Positions 44,765-58,084 are shown, counted from the stretch's first letter. The stretch: 64,000 nt of DNA from Punica granatum (GCF_007655135.1 NC_045134.1:19678568-19742567), one strand, 5' to 3'. Numbers and translations: made by a program. The notes: generated by a model not told the origin, from the sequence alone.

Positions 44765-47700
44765 TTTTTTTTAAAATTATCATTCGTCATGTAATATTTT
44801 TAACGGATGTATTTTTCTTTTTACATCGTGTATTTTTTTAACATTATGTCATGTTATTTTATTTTATTTATTAATATATATTTTATTATTATTTTAAATA
44901 TTTTTTATCTCTTTTGTATTTTTAAATTATGTTTATTAATTTAATTAATTAAAATTATTAAGCATACATATTAATTATATATAATATAAGTTTATTCATT
45001 TAATTAATATAATTTGTATGTGGGCTTGACAAAATTAGAGATCCATTAGGGTAGGTGTCTCTCTTTCAAGTGAAGTTTGTTTTTGTCTAATGTAATCCTT
45101 ATGTAAAAAAGCAGTGTAAGGTCCAATTTAGAGACAATCAAAAATACAAATCCATTGGATATATTTTAAACAAGACAAGAGGAGAACATTAAATGCACTG
45201 TGGATCTTGCACGTGGCAACGCAGCCGGGGACTATTTTGGGGGCCTATCCTCTCTATTCTCCTCAATATTTTTAAAATTTTTCCGGAAATAAAGTTTTTT
45301 TCTGAATTTTTTTTTTCTGGAAAATTTATTTAATATTTCTCCCCAACAAGAGATTCTGAATTCTGACCAGGACCATCTCGGAATCACCGTTCGATGATTC
45401 TCTTTTACTTTTTATTTTTCCGTCATTTTTTCAAAGATTTCTCTTTTTCATTCATTTTAATTTTGGAAACTAATTGCAATTTTATATTAGTAAGATACTG
45501 AGGAATAAAATCATATATCATATTAGTTTTATTAACTCAATTTCTAAATAACATATATATTTAACTTAGGTATATTTTTCTTACATAGAAATTAGGTCTA
45601 CATCAACAATATTATTGGAAATTGATGAGTATTATTGCACATCTCCAATGCTAATCTCTTTAGGTTGTTAGGTAGAATTCCAATTCCTGAGAATATTACT
45701 GAACATACGAATGTCGATTTTTATTTATTTTCTGAAATTTGTCTTTTTGAAGTGAGAGTTGTCAATGATGTATTTGACACACATAGAAATCTAAATGGCA
45801 ATTGTCTATATATAAAAAATATTTTACACAAAATATCTATTATATATATATATGCTACATATATAACCGTGCTACACATAGAATTAATATTTATTAAAAA
45901 TGCAACAAATATATTGATAAAAAAATCTACTTTCATATAACATTTGATATTTCACACTCGTGACTTTGATCTATCAAATTTTCAATAAAAATAAATTAGA
46001 TATATCGTGGCAAAAAAGTAAAAATTTAAACTAGAACGAAAAGAATAAGGAGGCTGCGTTGTATTGAGATTGAAAAATAAGGATAGAAGAGAACGTTTAA
46101 GTAATGGAAAGAACGTACAAAGAGTTTTTTAATGCACATTTATCATCGGTCTTAATCCATTAGTTATTATCAATCATGAATATGCAGTAAGGAATTATAG
46201 AAAATTCTAAGAATTCTCCTTATAAAATAGTACAGTCTTATATAATAGTATAGATAAAGATATTGGACTATAATTAGGTGACGGAGCTCGGAAGACGACA
46301 TATATTCGATGTGCAATTGTATTTCACTGATTTTTTTTATATTTTATTTGCTTTTTGTTTGTTTTTACATTCCATGCGTCAGCAAATCAATGAGGGGCCC
46401 CACTCTGTGGACCGATTCTTGAGGACAAGGATTTATATGGGTGATTAAAGGGGGTGTAACATGTTTTAGATGAAATTATTTATATTTTTTATTAAATATT
46501 TAAAATTTATATTTTATTATATTAAATTCATAAATTTTTCATTTGTAACAAAAAAAAAAAATATATATATATATATATATACATATATGGGTGTGTATGT
46601 ATGCGTGGGCGTTTTTTTGGACGTTTTAATTAATTAAATTGGATAAAGGGGAATCCCAGAAAGCCTGGAATTGGACACAGACCTGACAATTTGGTCACCC
46701 AAACTTTTTTTCTCTCTCTCTCTTTCTTTTTGGCATCGAAAACTGTGTATTCTTCCCCTCTATTTTCCACTTTTTATTTTTGTTTTCATCGTTCCTTATT
46801 TTCCAACAAAAGTAGGAAAAAAAAATCTTTTGTACCATCAATTTATATTTAAATTAGACCGACCTGAGATCTGGATTCGTCTCAACTCTCAAGTAAGATT
46901 TTATTATTTGACTAAAAACAAACTCTTGGCCGGTGATCTTATATGCATGAATGGCCAATTTTTACATATCGAATGCAGAGCTTTGAATACACAAAAAATC
47001 TGAGAACCAATCATATAGAAATGTAGCATATCAATATGACATAAATTTCTATTTAATTTTGAGTAATCGTTATGTCATAAAATAGATATCTGGAAAAAAG
47101 ATTTTCCATAATTTTTCTTTTTAAAGTTTCTGTTGAATTTAAGGAAAAAGTCTCTTTGTCCGAAGTACCTGCGCAACAGAGTTTAGGAATCATCATCCAA
47201 GATAACCATTATCTCGAAATTATAGATTCTAAAATATGATTATTTATAGATTTAATTCGGATAAGAAAAAGTACATAGTATGGAAAAGTTATAGGCTCGG
47301 CGATTACAGATTGGATTGTAATTTATTTACAATGATCAATGCAGCTTAGCTCAGCTCGAGTTTTTTTTTTTTGGATAAGTAAACTGAAAAGCTCAGCTGA
47401 AGGTGACAATATAAAAAGAGGAACAAATCCAAGACTGAGAAAAAAAAGAAATTAAGGAGCTAAAATGATTCAATTCTTCAGACCAAAAGGGCTTAAATGG
47501 TATAGATTAAGTCGATATTCAGGCAATAATTAGTCTTAATCAATACTAAGAGTACTCCGTAGTCTCACAATGCAGAATCCCTCCTACACGAATGCCTAAA
47601 AACAAGAGTGCAAGTCCGTTTGCTGGTCCCTCAATAAGACAACAATATGATAATGGCTATTAAGTAAGAATGTCGATACTTTGATTTATTAATTTTGAGT

Positions 47701-48340
47701 GAAATCACGAGTATTTTTAGTGGCTAAAATCCCGTTTGATATCAATTTGATTATGATCACAAGATAATTTCAGTATCTATATTATGATATTAATTAACTA
47801 TATACGAATATTTATGCACCACGACGTATACGTTCATCTTCGATTGGATATGTATAATGCTGCCGGTATGTTCGGTGCATAAAATGTTGTTTGGTTCTTT
47901 TTATCGGCAATTATAATTAAAATTAATATATTAATTAATCCTGCCAACTTTTGGATTTATATATATAACATATTCATCGATCCCTTATCCTCCCCAATCT
48001 CCACCATTTTCAAAGATTGAAGGTGGATCTAGCTAGATGTCATCATTTATGCCGACCTTATCATTTTTAAATACCTTAGCTTTCCTTTGGTTTTCAACAA
48101 TTCAACTTGATTTTGTGCAATGATTATAAGTGTTAACAAATATACTGTTATGTGATAATATATATGTATGTATATATAGATGCATGCGAAAGTAGATGAA
48201 AAATTCATTATTAAAATATTATTATGTATATATATGTGAAGGTAAATAGAGAACTTATTATTAAAAATTAATTGTAAAAATAGTTAGAAAAAAGTATTCC
48301 AGATAATTTATCAGATAAAAAATAAAAAAGTAATAATTAC
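44765..48340. other. Intergenic, no gene seen
   Basis: AT-rich. AT microsatellites lie at about 45840-45860 and 46560-46580. The open frames at 45635-45940 and 46671-47003 (110 codons, hydrophobic/low-complexity) lack domains. A GCACATCTCCAATG word near 45636 resembles a Tourist terminus but no partner was found. Confidence 0.5.
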
Positions 48341-48354
48341 GTTATTGAATTTGT

Positions 48355-49003
48355 AAAGAATAAAGTTGAATTGGTTTGAGTAAGACATTAAAAATCAAAC
48401 GAAGCCTGACTTCATTTTTCTTAAAAGTAATAACTCAACATTATCCAACTCAACTCTATTATTTCTCATATTCAACAATATAATCATTATTATTTTGTCA
48501 TTTTATTTATTTAATAATAATTTCTCACTCATATTTTTTCATAATTATTTTTATAATCAATTTTTTAATAATAAATTTTCTATCTACTTTTACATGTATA
48601 CATATATATATATATATATCATACTTTAATATATTTTGTCACACTTGCAATCATTACACAAAATCAAGTTGAATTGGATCACTGTGTGTTTGCTTTCGAA
48701 AAAATATTCGACTCAACTCAACTCAACTCTACTTATCTTCAATTCAACATCACAATCATTAATTTTTTTATTTTTAAAATTTTTTTAACCATTCAATTCA
48801 ATTTTTAATATTAAATTCTCTCAACTATTCATTACTTTTTCACAATTCAACAACACAATAATTACTTAATCATTATTTTCTCTCAATTATTTATTACTTT
48901 TTCACACTTTTTCTCATAATTCAACAATACAATCATTACAAACCAATTAAAAACAAAACTCAACTCAACTCAACTCTCAATCCAAACGCACTCTAATCAA
49001 CTC
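48355..49003. repeat. AT-rich miniature repeats, CAACTCAACTC family (two blocks)
   Basis: Two adjacent blocks (about 48355-48660 and 48683-48992) are built from recurring TTCAACAATACAATCATTA, TATTACTTTTTCACA and CTCAACTCAACTCAACTC words. The second has inverted-looking tips, GTGTGTTTG and, inward from the right, GTGCGTTTG. The same words on the other strand make up 58951-59266, and related ones 56573-56850. No TSD was resolved. Confidence 0.55.
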
Positions 49004-49587
49004 GAAAACCAAACACAAACTTAATTTCCTCCTGCTTCCCCAATTGTAAACACAACTCTCTATTTATTTGTTTATTTTTTCCGACGTGCCCTGCCAGGTC
49101 TTCGAAGCCTATAGGGCCTAATTAATCAAGGTCCAAACCAGGTTGAATCATTGAGGATAGAAATTCTCTCAATTGAGAATTATCTGTATTAACAAAAATT
49201 CGAATTTATAACCTTATATAAGAAGAATGAAAATCAAATTAACTGAAATAATCCATATTGGTTGGTCATCGAAATCTGCTTGATTACGACATGGGCAGTA
49301 GACAGTGGAACACTTGTCAAATTAACCCATTAATGAATCCATAAATAATAGATAACATATTATATACTGACGTATTTACAATATACAAATACTTATCTTT
49401 TCCCAGTCTTCTCACATGATTTATGTAATTAAATCTTATCTTTTTTGTTATGTAATAACAACAATATAAAACTACCTTGTGATTGACCAATTGACTCAGA
49501 CAAGCTGCCCACAGGGGAGACAGGACTCAGCAAATGAAGTATGGTCTCAGAGAGACCTGACTTTTTGATGTCCTGACGAGAAAATAA

Positions 49588-49820
49588 TGCCTCGTTTAGT
49601 TTCATAATTGAATTTTAAAATTTTATTTTAATTTAATTCTATTTATAATAAAATAAAATAATTTATATAAAGTTAAAAGGGTGAACTCCATTTATACCAC
49701 TCTTTTTTCATAATAAAACAAAATAACTCATATAAAGTCAAGGGATGAACTCCATTTACACCACTCTTTTTCAAAATTAAAATCTAATTTTAAAATCATA
49801 CTTTGAAACCAAAAGCAACA
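49588..49820. mobile_element. Tourist-like (PIF/Harbinger) MITE, 233 bp
   Basis: Flanked by TAA on both sides (49585-49587, 49821-49823). Inward ends are TGCCTCGTTTAGTTTCA and TGTTGCTTTTGGTTTCA, both followed within a few bases by ATTTTAAAATT. Inside is a tandem duplication of about 65 bp (TTTATAATAAAATAAAATAA... / TCATAATAAAACAAAATAAC...). Its words AATAAAATAAA-TTATA, AAAGTCAA and TTTACACCA(C/T)TC also occur just inside the left end of the Harbinger element at 7840, so it may be a miniature relative. Confidence 0.7.
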
Positions 49821-49823
49821 TAA

Positions 49824-52440
49824 GATTTTATTGAAGAATCGGATTATTTTAGAAATAATATTAATGAATTATTGCCATTGTATCTAAATTCAATTGATAT
49901 GCTTTAGTTACATGTTATCTTCATTTGCAGTGATCTATGTGGATCTGTCGTATTTACTTTCTCTACAAGGTACCATTTTGAACATTTTTCCCTTATATCC
50001 ATTTCTGTGATCAATGTACATTCATTGATTTTCGTTGAGAAAATATATATATATATATATATATATTAGTGGTCCGTTTCGATTGTACCATATTGTAGAT
50101 TTAATTGAAGAATAATTCTGATCTATTTGTTGATTTAATATATTTTTATTCTATGTGATTTAATTTTCCTGTATTTCCTTCTACTACTTTGACGAGAGAT
50201 AACAAAAGGTTTGATTAATGCTGAGGTTTGCAACAAAGACATTGCGGGTGTGATTTTGTTAGCATTATGCCAACAGATAACATAAGATGGCTTGTGGCCT
50301 AACTAATAGGCTTGACCCTTTCATTATTTATAACAAAGAGCCGCGGCGCGCCTACTTTTCGGTTAATTGACTAATTACTCATTATTATAAGGTGTCAATA
50401 TTCGAATATGACGACATAGATATAGTCTCAGTTATTTTCCGAAAATAAATAAATATTGATGAGACACATGTCGCAAAAATAAGGACTAAAGACAAAAAGT
50501 TGAAAATGGTATGAATGCCTATGTATTCGCCAGCACAAAAATTGTCATGGACCAATTCGGATGTGACCCGACAGCTGGGAAGGTCCCTCGATGGTGGATA
50601 AGTATAAATTCAATATCCTAGGAAATTATCTAATTCAGTGCCAATTTATGTCCTCTTTTATTAGTGTTGATGGGTCTATGTCCATTGTCATGAACCTCAT
50701 GCTCAAAATATATGGGCAAAGTCCAATTCCCTTGCACTTGTACCACGGATTCGAAAGAAAAAAAGATGCCTAGCATTTATGCACGTGGCACGGCATGCTC
50801 AATTGTTCCATTATACGCAAACGTAGCCATTGTTAATGTCGCTTACTAATATTTATAAAAAAAAAAAAAAGGCGCACACACAAAGCCATGGACGAATTTG
50901 GAGAGAGAGAAAAAGATTGAGGGCCAAACGAAAATGGCAAAGCTTACTATTTGAATCTTTTGTTAGGGCTCGAGCGTTTTTGTTATATGGTAGATTAATT
51001 ATTTGTTAAGGCCTTGTGGGTTTTCATTGATTATTTGCATTGAAGGAGATGTTATTAATTGGTAAAATGATATGCTCATATATACCCAAGATGGATCGAA
51101 CGCACACTTAGAATGACTTTTCTGAATTTCTGCAAGAAATTTGATAATCAGATGTTATTCCCTTTCTTATAAGAAGAATATAATGTTCGACATTCTGTTA
51201 TTTTCTACGAGTAAAGACGTGCTCTTAAAACGAGAGGGCTGCGTTCGGACGGTCCTCCTATCGGACTTGTTCGAATTAGGACGGAGATGGCTTCATTTTT
51301 TTCTGGCCGAACCCTTAATGTTATTTCGAGCCCAGCATATACTTTGAGCCCGTAGCCCATTCTCACCCTAATATTTATTCCCTATAGGATGAAGAAAATA
51401 AAATAAGAGATAAACATGCTCTTTGTACTGGGCATTGCCCCGTTTCTCACCAAAATAATAATAATAATAATAAGAGATAACCATAGACAGTGAGAGATAC
51501 ATAGAAAATCAAAATGAGCCAATTGAATCAAGATTAAATTCGGCCGTGATCTTATATTCCTTACATGGAAATGTTGAACTTGTTTTATTTAAATGATAGA
51601 AGTACAACTGCTTGCTCCGTATGGATATTCATTGTGGTCCGAAAGAGGATTGGGCGTAAGGAAATATCGGAATTAGCTGGGAGAGATCATGAACGGGTTA
51701 AATCTACCTAGGTTCACATGCGGTTCCAGCCACCATAGGAGAAATTTTTCGACAGTTATATCTTGTCATGTGACAAATAATACAACGACAGAATTGCATC
51801 AAGCGAATGAATGAACTTTGAAGCACATAGGCAGCGTGCCATGAGCTTGTTTAATAGAGATATGGCCATTTAAGATATTCTTTGGATTATCCCATGGTGG
51901 CTCTTAGAATTTTCACTAATCACAAAGCTACAAAATTACATATTATTATCATGCTATATAATTCATGAAGCACTGAAATATACTCTAATATAAAATCCGG
52001 AAAAAAAAACTCATCATTTGTCGATACACGTTATCGGCACTTTCGCCTGAACAAAATTGATATGGGTTAGATAATAGGGGCCCATAAGCCGAAACTCCCA
52101 ACAGGGGGTTTGAGGAACCCCTGGGAAATGAGCGGTTATGCAGGAGACGAAACTTCCCAACGGTTAAAAAGGAATGAACAAAACCCATTGTTCAGGACGC
52201 CTTCGAAGGAGATCCCATAATTCTTTTACATTTCATTGGCAGCAATGTGACAGAGAGTCAATGGTAATGAGATGGTCTGGACGGGTTTGGATTTAGAGAA
52301 TGCAATCCTCCACGAAAGGAAGACCCACAACCGCCTCATGAATGGCAGACTCGTATAGGCGTATCTAATACATATGTGGGATATATTGAATGGCTGGTTT
52401 CACATTCAGAAGTTCCAAGTCTGCCTCTCACCTGTCACCA
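49824..52440. other. Intergenic; unrecognised open segment near the right end
   Basis: AT microsatellites at about 50044-50067 and AAT repeats at about 51455-51472. From about 52273 to 52449 one + frame is open and looks protein-like (it includes DPQPPHEWQTRIGVSNTYVG and YIEWLVSHSEV), and after removal of the inserted LTR element it continues for a few codons at 54668. I do not recognise it. Confidence 0.4.
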
Positions 52441-52449
52441 GGGACCAAT

Positions 52450-52996
52450 TGATGTGCTTCAAATTGCAGCCCAACGTGTATTCGAATTTTCGAGACCAAA
52501 CACGCATTCTAGAAGACTCCAGAACAAGAATTTAGCTTAGTTAGATATTAAGTTTCATATATTGCTATAATATAGTTTCTCTTAATTAGATATTATTTTC
52601 TATATTAGTTTGAGTCAGTAATCTTAAGTTTCATATTTCAGATTATTTCTTTATTCTGTTTTAGGAAAGTAATATAGAGGATATCAGATATCAGTTTCCT
52701 ATTTTATAGTCAAGTGGGGTGTCTTCCCTCTATATAAATATGCACCTTATTGTAAGAGAGGAACACAGACGAATTTGATAAATATTTGAATGAAATTGCT
52801 TAGATCGTTTCTTCTCTTTCTTATCTAAACAAGTTTCTTGTTTAGTGGCGAAAACCCCGATTCTTATCGTTCTTCCTTGAGCGTGGCGAATCAACCCGAC
52901 TTTTCTTACTCGTGGCGAGTCATCTTATCGAGTGAGTTTTGTTGGTTCTACCATCCACCCTTCTTTCTTATCAAGTTCTGGTTCGTGAGCTTATCA
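52450..52996 (+). repeat. 5' LTR of the gag-only element
   Basis: Contains a likely promoter, CTATATAAATATGC near 52731, and a downstream leader with CGATTCTTATCGTTCTTCC. The equivalent box in the 3' LTR is CTATATAAATATAC. Confidence 0.9.
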
Positions 52997-53080
52997 TTTG
53001 GTATCAGAGGCAGGTTCTATCCTTGTTGGCCGAGTGAAACATGTGTGATTGAGTGGATTTTTGATAAATATGAAAAGATT

Positions 53081-54189
53081 ATGGCTAAAAGCAACCCTAA
53101 ACGAGTTCCAAGAGGGTTTACTTTCAACCAAGACTTGCATCTCATTTTCCAGCAGACGCGAGAGGAGTTCATTGCACGGCTCGAGCGAGTGACCCAAGCC
53201 CTCGAGAGTTCCGGTGGAATAAGAAGACACCAATGGGTGCAGAAGGATTATCCCCCAAAGAGAATTTTGACTTTCAACGGAAGCATGAGCGCTGAGGAAT
53301 ACTTGGCGTGGATTTCGGATGTGGACCTATTCTTCGACTACTACAGCATCCCCGATGATGGAAGTCGAGTTGTTAGAGTTGTTTATCGGTTAAGGGGCAA
53401 AGCGTCTACTTAGTGGGAGAAATTGAAAATAATCATCTTCAAGATGGAAGGAATCTGGTATTTACGTGGAGGCACATGAAACAACTCTTGAAGGTCAGAT
53501 TCTTTCCTTTGGGATACGAAGAACGCCTCTATGAATCTGAAGACGGTTGCATGAAGTCTACATATCCTCTTAAGCATGGAAAAACAAATGCTTTTCCTAT
53601 GACAATTGTTGATGTCGAGGACAAAGTACAACTTGAAGAAACTTCTATGAAGGGTGACAAATTTAAAGAAGAAAAAGTGGAGTCCAAGAATGTAGCAGCT
53701 CAAGCGTCACAAGATAATAATGTTCTGGTCGAGAAGGATTTAGTGATTGACAAGATTCTTCGGGAGGAACTAATTTCAAACTTTGAAGAGAAAGTCCAGG
53801 CTGAACTGGTTTTAGACCCAGGCCAAGTGGAACTACAGGAAGTAATTGCTATTAAAGATTCGTCGATGGTGTTTCATCCAATCGAGGCAAAATTTGCCAA
53901 AGCATATACGACTCCACCAAGGAAGCAACAGTTCAGGCAACGAGTTGGCTGGCGTGGAAACACAAAGCAGTCAATTTATGAAGAATTACTGGAAAGAGTT
54001 CTCAAAGAAAAGATGTTGTTGAAGTGGCAAGTTAAGAAGCGGCGAAATGCACAAATCAAGATCGGGAGAAAATCGACAAAGACTCGAGGTCGAGTCTTTT
54101 TCCAACCGAGAAGGGATGATGTGCTTCAGATTGCAGCCCAACATGTATTCGAATTTTCGAGACCAAACACGCATTCTAGAAGACTCTAG
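53081..54189 (+). pseudogene. Broken gag gene of the LTR element
   Basis: ATG at 53081 opens MAKSNPKRVPRGFTFNQDLH. The frame keeps gag-like segments (TFNGSMSAEEYLAWISDVDL, FFDYYSIPDD, VVYRLRGKAS) to a TAG at 53411-53413, where the family usually has Trp (a WWE-like motif). Gag similarity goes on in another frame from about 53450 (TWRHMKQLLKVRFFPLGYEE), so there is also a frameshift. After that comes a Glu/Lys-rich stretch with no CCHC zinc knuckle and no protease motif. The open frame then reads through the PPT into the first 70 nt of the 3' LTR, ending at 54189. It is closest to Ty3/gypsy gag proteins. Confidence 0.75.
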
Positions 54190-54662
54190 AACAAGAATTT
54201 AGCTTAATTAGATATTAAGTTTCCTATATTACTATAATATAGTTTCTCTTAATTAGATATTATTTCCTATATTAGCTTGAGTCAGTAATCTTAAGTTTTA
54301 TATTTCAGATTATTTCTTTATTCTATTTTAGGAAAGTAATCTGGAGAATATTTGATATTAGTTTCCTATTCTAGTATCAATGGAGGTGTCTTCCCTCTAT
54401 ATAAATATACACCTATTGTAAGAGGAGAAGAGAGACGAATTTGATAAATATTTGAATGAAATTGCTTAGAGCGTTTCTTCTCTTTCTTATCTAAACAAGT
54501 TCCTTGTTTAGTGGCGAAAACCCCGATTCTTATCGTTCTTCCTTGAGCGTGGCGAATTAACCCGACTTTTCTTACTCGTGGCGAGTCATCTTATCAAGTG
54601 AGTTTTGTTGGCTCTACCATCCACAATTCTTTCTTATCAAGTTTTGGTTCGTGAGCTTATCA
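54117..54662 (+). repeat. 3' LTR of the gag-only element
   Basis: Direct repeat of 52450-52996, with scattered substitutions (for example around 54345-54360, where GGAGAATATTTGATATTA replaces the 5' version). It is followed directly by the CCAAT target duplicate. Confidence 0.9.
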
Positions 54663-54667
54663 CCAAT

Positions 54668-55440
54668 TTTCCAAAGGGCAGTGGACATATAGAGCGAGGA
54701 ACACGAGGGTACTCTCTATTCTTCTCCAGATCTATGTTCCGGTGGAATCCCTCTATGTGGGGCTCGACGTCAATGTGAAACACTCAGATCCCGTCTCATA
54801 GGAATCCAACTATCGACTGCGACGGAAGTGGTCAACTCTTCGCCATCATAAGCACTCCGTACGGCTCGAGATGGCGAATGGTGATGGGATCTTCGTCCGT
54901 GACGGATCATCGAGCCCAACTCTGCAGGCCGAATCAGATAAGTGATTTCTCACTCCTCTTTCAAGTCCCTTAATTATTGAAATGCTAAGTTTGTTTAGAA
55001 GCCTATTATTGTCCATAGCAAAATTTTATCCATAGAGAAATTCGGTTTATGAATAAACGCATAACCGCAATAACTTGTTTGAATGCATGATAATGATGCT
55101 TGAATTTATAAAGCATGCATGCAAAACTTCTCACCAAGAAAATAAAAATTTAATAGGCTTAGATGAGGTCATTGTGTGTGGGTGTTCGTCGGACCAGCAA
55201 GTTCGGATTTGCAAAATCTTCATCTTGAATGTACAAGCGAATCTATCATGAAAGGTGGCATTGGATAAATCACATTTCAAAAAATTCACGTAACAGTTTG
55301 AAAGGGTGTTTGGTTGCTGTAAAATAATTCCATATATGTTCAATTGGTTTGCACTCAATGTAGCTTCAGAAAACAGTTTGATTATTATATCGGAGGGTGT
55401 GATGAGTTGCAGGGTTAACTTAAGAACCCTAACGGGCATC
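54668..55440. other. Intergenic, no recognised gene
   Basis: Contains the right flank of the LTR insertion, somewhat GC-rich to about 54930, which may be remains of an older coding sequence. The minus-strand open frame 55131-55439 has no domain. Confidence 0.4.
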
Positions 55441-55460
55441 TGCGAGCGAATGCCACTATA

Positions 55461-55913
55461 TTATGACTTTGCGGAATGATTGTTATCTAAGACCTTTTAA
55501 AATTACATTTTATCAATCTCATTTTTGTTTAAAATGTACTATATCCTTGTTTTATCCTTCTAGAGTCTTGTCATATTTTTCTAGTGATCGGTTTCTTTAT
55601 TGATAGCAGACCTTATGACTTTGCGGAATGATTGTTATCTAAGACCTTTTAAAATTACATTTTGTCAATCTCATTTTTATTTGAAATGTAGTATCTCCGT
55701 TTTATCCTTCTAGAGTCTTGTCATATATTTTATTGATCGGTTTCTTTATTGATAGTACTACTATCATAGTAGACCTTATGACTTTGCGGAATGATTGTTA
55801 TCTAAGACCTTATAAATTACATTTTATCAATCTCGTTTTTGTTATCTCTATTTTATCCTTCCAGAGTCTTGTCATATATTTCTATTGATAGGTTTCTTTA
55901 TTAATAGTAGTCC
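55461..55913 (+). repeat. Tandem repeat, three units of about 137-163 bp
   Basis: Units starting TTATGACTTTGCGGAATGAT at 55461, 55613 and 55776 run through AAAATTACATTTT(A/G)TCAA, TTTTATCCTTC, AGAGTCTTGTCATAT and GGTTTCTTTATT(G/A)ATAG. The third is shorter. No link to a known satellite is recognised. Confidence 0.85.
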
Positions 55914-58080
55914 TCATTGATTTTGTTGTTGCTTAGGATGGCATGACCTCATCAAGAATTTTACATAAAATTGGTCCTTGATGGGAGGTCTTAATTTAAA
56001 TCTTCAATCACGAGGTCAAGCTTGCTTGGAATTGCCCCCTTGTGGGAGGTCTTATGTTTTAAGCGATATTAATTAAAAATAAAGTTTCTTCTACCCCTGC
56101 GAACCGTCGAGATTACTAGTCCTTGTCGAAAACTCAAAAATAGACCCTCAACTCACTTTTCACCATAACCTCATGAAAAGGAAAAATGACCAAAATATAA
56201 TTAGTAAGATATAAAAGAATTAAACAATGAAATCCCTCACGGACAAGCCTCAGCTAATTTTAATATTGACCACCAGTTTATATATGCGAACAAATCTTAT
56301 TCCTTCGAACCTGCCAGCCTTTCGACTCGTTTCAATAAACAAAAAGGAGTTGCAATTACGAACTTGCAATTAGTATATAATATAGGTTTCATATAGATCC
56401 CGCATGCTCACTTTGCTGGAGAAAATCAAATTTCAAACCTTTTTGGCTCCTTGCGGAGCTTGCTACAACTGCACTGCGTCAATTTTCTCAGTATGTTTCT
56501 ATGTTCAGTTTATCGAAAACATATTTCTATTTTTTTGATAAATTGCAGAGGAAGGAACCATTGATAGGGTGAATATTATTCATTTGATAATGGAGTTTAA
56601 TTCTATTACAGCTTAACTCCAGTCCACGCTATTTTTTTTTACAATTTAATAATATAATCATTACTATTTTATCTTTCACACATATTTTTTTCATAATCAT
56701 TATTACAATCAATTTTTAATAAAAAATTCTTCCACTCCACTCTATTTTTTCATCAATTCAATAATATAATCATTATCATTTTCCTCTAATTCAATAATAA
56801 ATTCTTACACATACTTTTTTCTACCTATCATTTTAACCCCATTTAAATATATACATTAGTATTTGAAATGGAGTGAAGTTTTTTCATTACCAATAACCAC
56901 CTTAAAACTGTTAGGTTACATAGGTGAGATTCAAAATTTAATACAATGAAAGATAAATCATAAATAATTAATAAATAGACACTAATAGTACTATTAGGTA
57001 TCAAACATATGTGATTTTTAAGTCAATTAGCAAAGACGTACGACAGTACGTTACACTTTCTTTTGAAATCGTTGGCTTAGAGCAGAAGAGTTTTGATGAT
57101 ACTGTTTGTATAGAGATATATTCCTTTCCCATAAATGGGACGAGTCCTTTGCTTATCGAATAAGGCACATATCAGTATCAGCTATGAGAGAGAGAGAGAG
57201 AGACAACTGAAGAAGGTTGGAACTGCATTCGAGGATGCACGTATGCTATATTGCTGACGAATGATGCGATGTGATTTATACTAAATATGACATCACATAT
57301 ACATTGATATATTTTTTGATAGGCAAAAGGATTGGGGGCAATAGGCATAGCAATCCATGCGATCCAATCATATAAGTTCGAATCTCGTTGCGAAATATTT
57401 GATTTGAGCCATAATTACATCAAATTCGAGGACTTGAATTCATCATCGCGATTTCAATGAGGTATTAGAGAAATACCATTCATATATAAGTCTATATAAT
57501 CAGAATACCACGCAAATCTATATATATCATCATCGTCAGTCATTCATCAACAGAGAAATTTAAATTAGACCAACTCCCACTTTCACTCCACGATGACGTC
57601 AGTCATTCTCTGAGAGATCCCAATCCAACTTCATCACTCGTACGTGAGTTTGTGTCTGCAGTCTGGGACTGCGTGGGGGCACATTTTTAAGAGCGAATCT
57701 TCCTTGTTTTGTACTCATCTGCATCTGCATGCATGCAGATGAGCCAATGATGTGTGTGGGTATACATACACACAAACATATACATGTCCCGATTAGCTTA
57801 TATATGTTTGTTCCTTGCAGTCAACCCCTCGATCTTAACAATGGTGGTCTGGGGGAACGAGATGGGATTAACTCCTAAAGCCCTAGCTCTAGCCCAAACC
57901 CTAGCTCTAGCCCTTTCTGAGTTGCTACCTCACAAGTCACAACCGCCTCCTCTCTGTCCTCCTAATTAAAGTTTATGCGTACAAGGGCTATGATGCAATA
58001 AATTAAGGAAAATAATATCTTTCGCCGTTGATTTGGTGATAAGAAGCAGCTTAATCAGGCTATCATACTTGGTTTCAACC
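55914..58080. other. Intergenic; AT-rich repeat at about 56573-56850
   Basis: The 56573-56850 part repeats CAATTTAATAATATAATCATTA-type words of the 48.4-kb family. A GA microsatellite lies at about 57186-57200. The frame 57754-57969 includes a CCCTAGCTCTAGCC repeat and a short hydrophobic stretch but no domain. Confidence 0.5.
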
Positions 58081-58084
58081 GATT

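Larger units (their letters stand above)
52450..54662 (+). mobile_element. Non-autonomous, gag-only LTR retrotransposon (2213 bp)
   Basis: LTRs of 547 bp (52450-52996) and 546 bp (54117-54662) start TGATGTGCTTCA and end GAGCTTATCA. A perfect 5-bp TSD CCAAT flanks the element (52445-52449 and 54663-54667). A primer-binding site TGGTATCAGAGGC (initiator-Met type) starts at 52999, 2 nt after the 5' LTR, and a polypurine tract GAGAAGGGA (54108-54116) abuts the 3' LTR. The LTRs agree at well over 90 % of positions by eye. The internal 1.1 kb encodes only a broken gag; there is no protease, reverse transcriptase or integrase, so mobilisation would need another element. The gag style suggests the Ty3/gypsy group. 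Confidence 0.93.

Noticed and set aside
46671..47003. 110-codon open frame
   Set aside because: Hydrophobic low-complexity start from a CT/T-rich tract, no domain, and no neighbouring exons.
57870..57925. Telomere-like CCCTAG/AACCCTAG repeats
   Set aside because: Units are CCCTAGCTCTAG with one AAACCCTAG; there is no run of the plant telomere unit CCCTAAA, so this is not an interstitial telomere.
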